In this document: positions 58,210 to 64,000 of the stretch, in pieces
Layout: each line of letters starts with the position of its first letter
Position numbering within the stretch: position 1 is the first letter of the stretch
Program-made: the position numbers and the translations under genes
Notes under the pieces: generated by a model
Database searches by the model: none
The model's input: the letters and a program-made list of their open reading frames with translations, nothing else
What the model was told of the DNA's origin: nothing
Assembly (NCBI GenBank): GCA_003279445.1
Contig: QCHT01000007.1
Coordinates: forward strand, 38,020 to 102,019
Direction of reading: 5' to 3'
DNA length: 64,000 nucleotides
From: Prochlorococcus sp. AG-402-G10
GTDB lineage: Bacteria > Cyanobacteriota > Cyanobacteriia > PCC-6307 > Cyanobiaceae

Positions 58210-58352
58210 GATGAATCAAATCAAAACGTTCTTAAGACCATCCTGACGCGATTCTTGGTTTCTTGCTTAAGGGACTTAATTTTTTTTAAAAGCAAAAATA
58301 CTTCGATACAAATACTCATTAGATTAGGAGCATGCAAAATCTAAATTGATCC

Positions 58353-60677
58353 TTGAACAGTCCAACCATTCAGCCTAAATATGAATCCGTTTTAATAGAT
58401 GTAGAAGGCATGAAATGTGGCGGGTGCGTGCGCGCAGTAGAAAAAACTCTGCTTGATCAAGAAAATGTTGAGAACGCAAGCGTAAACTTAGTTCAGAGAA
58501 CTGCCTTAATAGAACTTAAAAATGAAGATGAGAATATTGAAAGAATTCTCACTGCATTAACAAATCGCGGCTTTCCTGCAAAACAAAGAAGCAATACTCA
58601 ACCAGTCAGCAATGCAGAATTAAACAGCACAAAGCAATTATGGAAACAATGGCAACAGTTGATGATCGCCTTGATTTTGCTCTTACTGTCTGTAATTGGA
58701 CATTTAGCTGAAGGAGGCAAAATTGAGGTCCCGATACTGGGCACATTGCCTTTCCATGCAAGCCTTGCGACTTTTGCTCTTTTTGGGCCAGGTTTTTCAA
58801 TCATCAAAAGTGGAATCAAGTCAGCACTAAACTTCACCCCAACTATGGACACACTCGTTGGGATTGGGGTTTCTAGTGCTTATATAGCAAGCCTAAGCTC
58901 ACTAGTTTGGCCACATGTTGGCTGGCCATGCTTCTTCAACGAACCAGTCATGCTTCTAGGGTTTGTTTTACTTGGAAGATTCTTAGAAGAACGAGCAAGG
59001 TTTCGCACAGGAAAAGCACTAAAAGAACTAGCTAAATTGCAACCTGATAAAGCAAGACTTGTAATTAATAAAGATCAAATCAAAGACATCCGAGTAGGTG
59101 CACTTAAAGTTGGGGAACAAATTCAAGTGTTAGCTGGAGACCGTTTTCCCATTGATGGAACAGTAATTGAAGGAAATTCAGCAATTGATGTCTCATGTCT
59201 GACAGGTGAGCCCCTACCTTTAACAGCTTCAGCAGGTACAGCTATAACAGCAGGGACATTAAATTTAGATGGGACGCTAATAGTTCAAGTTGATCGAATA
59301 GGTGCTGAAACAGCCTTAGCAAGGATTATTGGTTTAGTAGAACAAGCACAAGCCAGGAAGGCACCTATTCAAAGTCTTGCAGATCAAGTAGCAGGAAGTT
59401 TTTGCTATGGAGTTGTCGCGTTATCAGTGGGTACATTCTTTTTCTGGTGGAAACTAGGAGGTAAGTTATGGCCTGAAGTTCTTAACAGTTCAGGTCAAGG
59501 GCTAATTAGTGGCCATGAGCATCTTTTGCATTCATCTCTTGGTGCGGAAGCTCAAACTCCTTTAGGAATGGCAATTCAACTATCCATTGCAGTATTAGTT
59601 ATTGCTTGTCCTTGTGCACTAGGACTTGCAACACCAACTGTAATAACAGTCGCCTCTGGTAAAGCAGCACAAAATGGCTGGCTGTTCAAAGGTGGAGATG
59701 TTATTGAAAAAGCTGCATCAATTAATCAAATTGTTTTTGACAAAACAGGAACTCTTACTGTTGGTCGCCCTTCGGTAATTGGTTACTTAGCAACGAAAGA
59801 TAAATCTAAACTAATTCAGATTGCAGCAAGTCTAGAAAGCAACAGTAGACATCCAATCGCATATGCAATTATTCAAGAATCACAGATAATGAACTTACCT
59901 CTACTCAAATCCTCCAACATAAAAACCATCCCTGGTAAAGGTATTTCTGGAGATATTGAAAATATTGAAGGTAACGTCAAGATAGGAACAATTGAATGGG
60001 TGAAATATGAAGGAGTTGAGTGGGATAAAAGAATAGATCATCAATTAGAAAATTCCAGCTATTCTAGTCAATCTATTGTTGCAGTTTCAATTGAAAATGA
60101 ACTAATTGGTCTAATAATGATTGACGATCAGATTCGTAATGATGCAATTTCAGCACTGGAAGAATTAAGAAAGCAAGGTCATATATTAAGAATAATGAGT
60201 GGAGATCGTCGGGAAGCAGTGCAAGAAATAGGTCATCAACTTGGGTTTTCAAACAATCTTATAGAATGGCAATTACTACCTGAAGATAAACTCAATAATT
60301 TAGAAAATTTAAAGAGGGATGGAAATATAGCAATGGTTGGAGATGGAATTAATGATGCTCCTGCACTTGCAAGTTCTTATCTTGGAATAGCAATTGGTAC
60401 AGGTACACAAATAGCACAAGATTCCGCAGACCTTGTTTTATTAGGAGATAGTCTTGAGAGTTTGCCAAAGGCATTTTTACTCGCTCAAAAAACCATCAAT
60501 AAAATAAAGCAAAATCTATTTTGGGCATTTGGCTATAACATAATTGCCTTACCAATTGCGGCAGGGATACTATTACCTAAGTTTGGTTTATTACTTTCTC
60601 CCCCTATTGCAGCATTGTTAATGGCTTTAAGTTCAATAACGGTAGTAGTTAATTCCTTATCATTAAAAATATCATGA
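58353..60677 (+). CDS. Copper-translocating P-type ATPase
   Basis: A P1B-type ATPase of 774 residues. The N-terminal HMA domain has the metal-binding GMKCGGC (about 19-25). Eight transmembrane segments surround VIACPCALGLATPTV (CPC, about 417), the phosphorylated DKTGTLTVGRPS (D about 462), the SRHPIAYA nucleotide-binding HP and VGDGINDAPALA (about 662). CPC fits copper or silver. Cyanobacteria use CtaA and PacS types to deliver copper to plastocyanin and cytochrome oxidase; the sequence does not tell which. TTG at 58353 is the start; the last bases overlap tmk by ATGA. Confidence 0.93.
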   Translation: MNSPTIQPKYESVLIDVEGMKCGGCVRAVEKTLLDQENVENASVNLVQRTALIELKNEDENIERILTALTNRGFPAKQRSNTQPVSNAELNSTKQLWKQWQQLMIALILLLLSVIGHLAEGGKIEVPILGTLPFHASLATFALFGPGFSIIKSGIKSALNFTPTMDTLVGIGVSSAYIASLSSLVWPHVGWPCFFNEPVMLLGFVLLGRFLEERARFRTGKALKELAKLQPDKARLVINKDQIKDIRVGALKVGEQIQVLAGDRFPIDGTVIEGNSAIDVSCLTGEPLPLTASAGTAITAGTLNLDGTLIVQVDRIGAETALARIIGLVEQAQARKAPIQSLADQVAGSFCYGVVALSVGTFFFWWKLGGKLWPEVLNSSGQGLISGHEHLLHSSLGAEAQTPLGMAIQLSIAVLVIACPCALGLATPTVITVASGKAAQNGWLFKGGDVIEKAASINQIVFDKTGTLTVGRPSVIGYLATKDKSKLIQIAASLESNSRHPIAYAIIQESQIMNLPLLKSSNIKTIPGKGISGDIENIEGNVKIGTIEWVKYEGVEWDKRIDHQLENSSYSSQSIVAVSIENELIGLIMIDDQIRNDAISALEELRKQGHILRIMSGDRREAVQEIGHQLGFSNNLIEWQLLPEDKLNNLENLKRDGNIAMVGDGINDAPALASSYLGIAIGTGTQIAQDSADLVLLGDSLESLPKAFLLAQKTINKIKQNLFWAFGYNIIALPIAAGILLPKFGLLLSPPIAALLMALSSITVVVNSLSLKIS

Positions 60678-61315
60678 AAGGAATCTTTATAGTTCTTGAA
60701 GGTATAGATGGGTGCGGTAAAAGCACACAAATTCAACATTTATCAAAATGGTTGCCTCAAAGTGGTTTAATTCCTGAGGGATCAAAGCTAATCACAACAC
60801 GTGAGCCTGGAGGCACAAAATTAGGTAATTCTATTCGAGAGTTGCTCCTAAGAAATTATAACGATAACTCGCCTGAGCCATTAACAGAACTTCTTCTATA
60901 TGCTGCTGATCGTGCCCAACATGTTAGCCAAGTAATACTTCCAGCACTTAACAATGGGCACTGGGTGATTAGCGATCGCTTTAGCAGTTCAACTATGGCA
61001 TACCAAGGATTTGGTAGAGACTTAAATAAAAGAATGATTGAAAAATTAGAAGATATTGCCACTAAAGGAATTACACCAAACTTAACTCTCCTTCTAGATA
61101 TTTCAGTTACTGAAAGCATCAAAAGAAGAAGTAATAATTCAAAAGATAGAATGGAGTCAGAAGGGAAAATATTTCTGGAGCGTGTTTCTGATGGTTTTAA
61201 ATCAATAGCAAAAGATAAAAAATGGATTACTGTTTCTAGCCATGAAAAAGAAGAATTAGTTAGCAAAGCAATTGAAAAAGAAATAATGAACCTCTTAAAA
61301 AAAAATAATCTTTAA
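60674..61315 (+). CDS. tmk: Thymidylate kinase
   Basis: Phosphorylates dTMP. The 213 residues have FIVLEGIDGCGKSTQIQ (P-loop, about 6-20), TREPGGTKLG, ISDRFSSSTMAYQGFGR (DRF motif) and a lid region ESIKRRSNNSKDRMES. It overlaps the ATPase gene by 4 bases (ATGA) and is 4 bases from holB, giving a replication-related pair. Confidence 0.96.
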   Translation: MKGIFIVLEGIDGCGKSTQIQHLSKWLPQSGLIPEGSKLITTREPGGTKLGNSIRELLLRNYNDNSPEPLTELLLYAADRAQHVSQVILPALNNGHWVISDRFSSSTMAYQGFGRDLNKRMIEKLEDIATKGITPNLTLLLDISVTESIKRRSNNSKDRMESEGKIFLERVSDGFKSIAKDKKWITVSSHEKEELVSKAIEKEIMNLLKKNNL

Positions 61316-61319
61316 TGCA

Positions 61320-62285
61320 ATGAATTCCGATGAAAATCTTTTTGAGGAATTTAGCTATCAGAATCTAGCAACTCAAATCTTATCTGCTTCAATTAGAAAA
61401 CATCATATAGCCCCAGCATATTTATTTACTGGTCCAAAAGGAGTTGGTCAAAAAAAAATTGCTTTCCGTTTTTTCGAAGGTATTTTAAATAATGAATCAA
61501 TAAATTCAAATAAAAGAAATATAAGGAATCGTATAGAGCAAGGGAATCACCCTGATTGCTTTCAAATAGAACCAACTTACTTATATCAAGGTAAGTTGAT
61601 TAATCAGTCTCTTTATGAGAATGAAAACTATAAAAGCAATGCATTGCCTCAGATCCGTCTAGAGCAAATAAAAAGCCTTAAAAATTTCTTAACCAAAGCG
61701 CCAATTGAAGGCAAGTTAAGCATGGCCTTGTTGGAAGATGTAGAGACAATAAATGAAGCAGCATCAAATGCTCTTCTAAAAACATTGGAAGAACCAATTA
61801 ACGGACTATTAATATTAATCTCCTCTAGGCCTGAAAAATTACTATCTACAATTAAATCTCGTTGTCAGATAATTCCTTTCAAACCCTTAGATAATGAACT
61901 CCAGAAAAATAATCTAAGTCAATATAACTTAAGTGAAGCTATTCTCACTAACCAAAGAGAGTTGCTTGAACTTTCTAATGGCTCTCCTGTTCAATTAGAA
62001 AAAATACTAAAGAGTTTAGCAGAAATCCCAGATAGCATATGGTTCGATATTAAAAGTCTTCCAAAAGAACCATTAGGGGCTTTAGGATTAGCAAAGAATA
62101 TTGCAGATAACCTGAGCCATGAGCAACAAATATTTCTCATCGATTGGATGCAGCAATATTATTGGGAAACAGAAATTGATATAATAATAATAAAAAGATT
62201 AGAAAAATTAAAAATACAGCTAAAATCTTATATTAACCAAAGAATTGCCTGGGAGATTGCACTGATAGAAATTATTAGTCAATAA
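61320..62285 (+). CDS. holB: DNA polymerase III delta-prime subunit
   Basis: Clamp-loader subunit. The 321 residues begin with LATQILSASIRKHHIAPAYLFTGPKGVGQKKIAF, a P-loop-like segment in which the usual GK(S/T) is altered (GQKK), as in other delta-prime subunits that do not bind ATP. The later part has EDVETINEAASNALLKTLEEPINGLLILISSRPEKLLSTIKSRCQIIPFKPL. It ends three bases from the end of the convergent rpaA. Confidence 0.93.
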   Translation: MNSDENLFEEFSYQNLATQILSASIRKHHIAPAYLFTGPKGVGQKKIAFRFFEGILNNESINSNKRNIRNRIEQGNHPDCFQIEPTYLYQGKLINQSLYENENYKSNALPQIRLEQIKSLKNFLTKAPIEGKLSMALLEDVETINEAASNALLKTLEEPINGLLILISSRPEKLLSTIKSRCQIIPFKPLDNELQKNNLSQYNLSEAILTNQRELLELSNGSPVQLEKILKSLAEIPDSIWFDIKSLPKEPLGALGLAKNIADNLSHEQQIFLIDWMQQYYWETEIDIIIIKRLEKLKIQLKSYINQRIAWEIALIEIISQ

Positions 62286-62288
62286 TTA

Positions 62289-63086
62289 TTAGTTATTTAC
62301 TTTATGAACAAAGGAAGTAGAAGTCTTATCTTCCTGCGATTTCTTTAGAATCAACTCCTTAGCTACATTAATTTGATCACCTTTAGGTAGCTCCAAGCAA
62401 TAGCCTGCTCCATACACAGTTTTAATAAATATAGGTTTACGTGGTTCTGGTTCAAGTTTTGTTCTCAAATGACGAACATGAACACGAATAGTCTCGATAT
62501 CATCATCAGGCTCATACCCCCAAACTTCCTTCAAAATTAAAGATGGAGCAACAGTTTGGCCATGCCTTTGAAGAAGACAATGCAACAACTCAAATTCTAA
62601 ATGAGTTAATCGAACGGGTTTATCAAACCAAATTGCTTCAAATCTTTCAGGGACCAATGTCAATGGTCCATAATTAAGAATTTCTGGATGGCCAGTGCTG
62701 CCTAAAGGAGCACGATTCGTTCTCCTAAGCAATGCTTTAATTCGAACATGTAATTCTTCCAGATCAAACGGCTTAGTTAAATAGTCGTCAGCCCCTGAAT
62801 TAAATCCAGTAACCTTATCTTTTGTTGCTCCCAAAGCTGTAATCATAAGAATGGGAATAGAAGCCGTTCTTTCATCTCTTCTGAGACGTTGACAAAGAGT
62901 TAAACCATCCACACTAGGAAGCATAAGATCTAGAAGGATAAGATCTGGCTTATATTGAAGAGCTAAAGCTTGCCCTTTAATGCCATCATCCGCTCGCTGA
63001 ACATCGAAACCAGTATGTTCAAGATGGCCTGAAACCAACTCCCGCATGTCCTTGTCATCTTCAATTAGCAGAATGCAAGGCTTCAT
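62289..63086 (-). CDS. rpaA: Response regulator RpaA (OmpR/PhoB type)
   Basis: Circadian output/light regulator of cyanobacteria. The 265 residues match RpaA well: [48 protein letters not shown] (D about 53), [60 protein letters not shown] and [46 protein letters not shown]. The C-terminal 30 residues are a polar tail. SasA-type kinase genes are not in the window. Its promoter must lie in the 245-base gap to tRNA-Asn. Confidence 0.95.
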   Translation of the reverse strand: MKPCILLIEDDKDMRELVSGHLEHTGFDVQRADDGIKGQALALQYKPDLILLDLMLPSVDGLTLCQRLRRDERTASIPILMITALGATKDKVTGFNSGADDYLTKPFDLEELHVRIKALLRRTNRAPLGSTGHPEILNYGPLTLVPERFEAIWFDKPVRLTHLEFELLHCLLQRHGQTVAPSLILKEVWGYEPDDDIETIRVHVRHLRTKLEPEPRKPIFIKTVYGAGYCLELPKGDQINVAKELILKKSQEDKTSTSFVHKVNN

Positions 63087-63229
63087 TAGATCGAGCTCAG
63101 ATTAGGAAAAACAGACAACAATTTACTGCATGGTCTGAATTTGTACGATTCTCTCAAAATTTAAAACTTACTGCAGAATTGGTAAATCAACATAAAAATC
63201 ATAAAATTCCTGAGATCAGCCTTCATCAA

Positions 63230-63245
63230 AGGGTTATATAACCCT
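63230..63245. promoter_or_regulatory. 16-base perfect palindrome upstream of rpaA
   Basis: AGGGTTATATAACCCT is exactly self-complementary, 144-159 bases before the rpaA start and downstream of tRNA-Asn. It could be an operator or a short hairpin. Nothing else in the 245-base gap, apart from the inverted repeat at 63288-63326, is recognisable. Confidence 0.5.
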
Positions 63246-63287
63246 AAAGAAATTTGAGAGCCTTTTCAGTTTTTAGAATTTCTTCAG

Positions 63288-63326
63288 ATTCTTAACAGAT
63301 TCTCTGTTGAATCAGTAGTTAAGAAT
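63288..63326 (-). terminator. Inverted repeat after tRNA-Asn
   Basis: ATTCTTAAC at 63288-63296 is the perfect complement of 63318-63326 (9 bp, 21-base loop), starting 6 bases beyond the tRNA 3' end in the direction of transcription. An inner alternative hairpin AACAGA/TCTGTT (63294-63299/63303-63308) uses part of it. No T-run follows, so it may be processing or termination of the tRNA transcript. Confidence 0.4.
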
Positions 63327-63331
63327 AAAAC

Positions 63332-63402
63332 TCCCCGGGCGGGATTCGAACCTGCGACCAATCGGTTAACAGCCGATCGCTCTACCGCTGAGCTACCGAG
63401 GA
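63332..63402 (-). tRNA. tRNA-Asn (anticodon GUU)
   Basis: The 71-base gene reads TCCTCGG (5' acceptor), D arm GCTC...GAGC, anticodon stem ATCGG/CCGAT around CTGTTAA with GTT, and the T-loop TTCGAAT, ending CCGGGGA. The acceptor stem pairs fully (one G-U). The T stem is GCAGG/CCCGC, which has an A-C mismatch at its middle pair (51-63). No CCA is encoded. GUU is the only asparagine anticodon expected in a bacterium. Confidence 0.95.
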
Positions 63403-63445
63403 AAGTATCAACAGAACCTAGCCTTGATACCCCTCGTACCGCAAG

Positions 63446-64000
63446 TCAAATAATTTTCTTCATCACCTCCTCTCCTGTAAACCATTGTCCCAGACGCCCT
63501 TGTTCCATAATTGCAGCAGCATCACAAAATGTGAGCTCTTCGAGACGGTGTGTAATCCAGAGAGCAGTAATTGGTGCTTTATCAGACTTTCTAGTAATTT
63601 TGCGGACAATTTCTAAAATTGATCTCTGACTAACTAGATCTAGAAGCGCCGTAGGTTCATCCAGTAAAAGCAAATTTGCCTGACTTGCTAAAGCCCCAGC
63701 AAGAGCAAGGCGTTGTTTTTGACCACCACTAAGAGTATGAATTGGTCTATCGGCCATATCCTCTAAGCCAACTTGACTAAGAGCTGAATTTATTCGTTCA
63801 TCTCTTTGACTAGAATCCAAGTCAGGGGGGAGGCTCAAAAGTAAATCACTTGAGCAACTTGGCAAAAGCAACTGATGATCAGGGTTTTGCAACATCAATG
63901 CAGGCTTAAAAGAGCAAACGAATTTACCTTCTTGTGGACTAATTAAGCCACTAATTAAACGAAATAAAGTACTTTTTCCACTGCCATTACTTCCAACAAC
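63446..64000 (-). CDS. ABC transporter ATP-binding protein, C-terminal part (cut by window edge)
   Basis: About 184 residues of an ABC ATPase; the N-terminus lies beyond the right edge. The frame visible from 64000 is open: VVGSNGSGKST (Walker A), then LMLQNPDHQLLLP (Q-loop), THTLSGGQKQRLALAGALA (signature) and NLLLLDEPTALLD (Walker B, with the following HRLEEL switch histidine). These fit the CbiO/EcfA-like (energy-coupling or cobalt-type) subgroup, similar to the plant ABCI11/NAP14 proteins, but the substrate is not known. It lies 43 bases upstream of tRNA-Asn on the same strand. Confidence 0.9.
   Translation of the reverse strand, partial: VVGSNGSGKSTLFRLISGLISPQEGKFVCSFKPALMLQNPDHQLLLPSCSSDLLLSLPPDLDSSQRDERINSALSQVGLEDMADRPIHTLSGGQKQRLALAGALASQANLLLLDEPTALLDLVSQRSILEIVRKITRKSDKAPITALWITHRLEELTFCDAAAIMEQGRLGQWFTGEEVMKKII

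Noticed and set aside
60856..61266. 136-codon minus-strand frame inside tmk
   Set aside because: Antisense to conserved thymidylate kinase motifs, no RBS or known domain.
61320..61480. Altered P-loop in HolB as a defect
   Set aside because: Delta-prime subunits normally lack ATP binding, so GQKK is not unusual.

Overview
The window is a gene-dense chromosomal segment of a small-genome marine picocyanobacterium, most likely Prochlorococcus of a low-light type. This is inferred from the cyanobacterial gene set (chlM, ycf3, ycf34, NDH-1 genes, crtP, crtB, the phylloquinone genes, RpaA and RpaB), the AT-rich sequence, the many TTG and GTG starts, and the near absence of intergenic DNA. The exact strain cannot be fixed from the sequence alone. 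No stretch over 300 bases lacks a gene; the longest gaps (about 195-245 bases) lie at 2649-2859, 35379-35575, 38937-39151 and 63087-63331. I saw no insertion sequence, prophage, CRISPR array or rRNA gene. One tRNA (Asn, GUU) is present. Both window edges cut through ABC transporter ATPase genes.  Layout: 1-12.4 kb carries an ABC ATPase fragment, spoT/rel, a DUF2062 membrane protein, mnmE, nadC-argS-hisC, and then a minus-strand run prfB > DUF3285 > ybeY > dgkA > trpG > MBL-fold pseudoenzyme. 12.4-20 kb holds grxC-gshB and the phylloquinone set (menF; menA-menC-menE; a DHNA-CoA-type thioesterase), followed by ndhH. 20-31 kb is mixed housekeeping: rsmH, a cysteine desulfurase, a LuxR-type response regulator, chlM, nagA, purE, cysC, an SUI1 factor, trpB, a rhodanese, a DUF3352 protein and gltA. 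31-35.9 kb is ndhA-I-G-E followed by NAD kinase, an overlapping CYTH protein and a small PedR-like LuxR regulator. 35.9-49 kb holds metF, a sugar-phosphate nucleotidylyltransferase, scpA, ndhD1, ndhF1, a Z-ISO carotene isomerase, an RbcR-type LysR regulator, a DUF3172 protein, ndhM, crtP-crtB and an RRM protein. 49-64 kb holds cca, ycf34, tsaB, a DUF218 protein, the rpaB-plsX-fabH-fabD-plsC unit, radA, ycf3, a copper P-type ATPase, tmk-holB, rpaA, tRNA-Asn and the second ABC ATPase.  How they fit together: eight NDH-1 subunits at several loci, phylloquinone synthesis, carotenoid synthesis, chlorophyll methylation, PSI assembly (Ycf3), copper supply and the regulators RpaA, RpaB, the PedR-like protein and the RbcR-like protein make this largely a photosynthetic electron-transport and redox-control region set among housekeeping genes. 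The points most worth a second look are a programmed +1 frameshift in prfB (the real gene starts at a GTG upstream of the simple ORF), a 19-bp perfect hairpin spanning the ndhG stop codon, a metallo-beta-lactamase-fold protein that appears to have lost its metal ligands, cca and ycf34 starting from the same CATG, a Z-ISO gene placed between rbcR and ndhF, and the tight packing of convergent gene ends.
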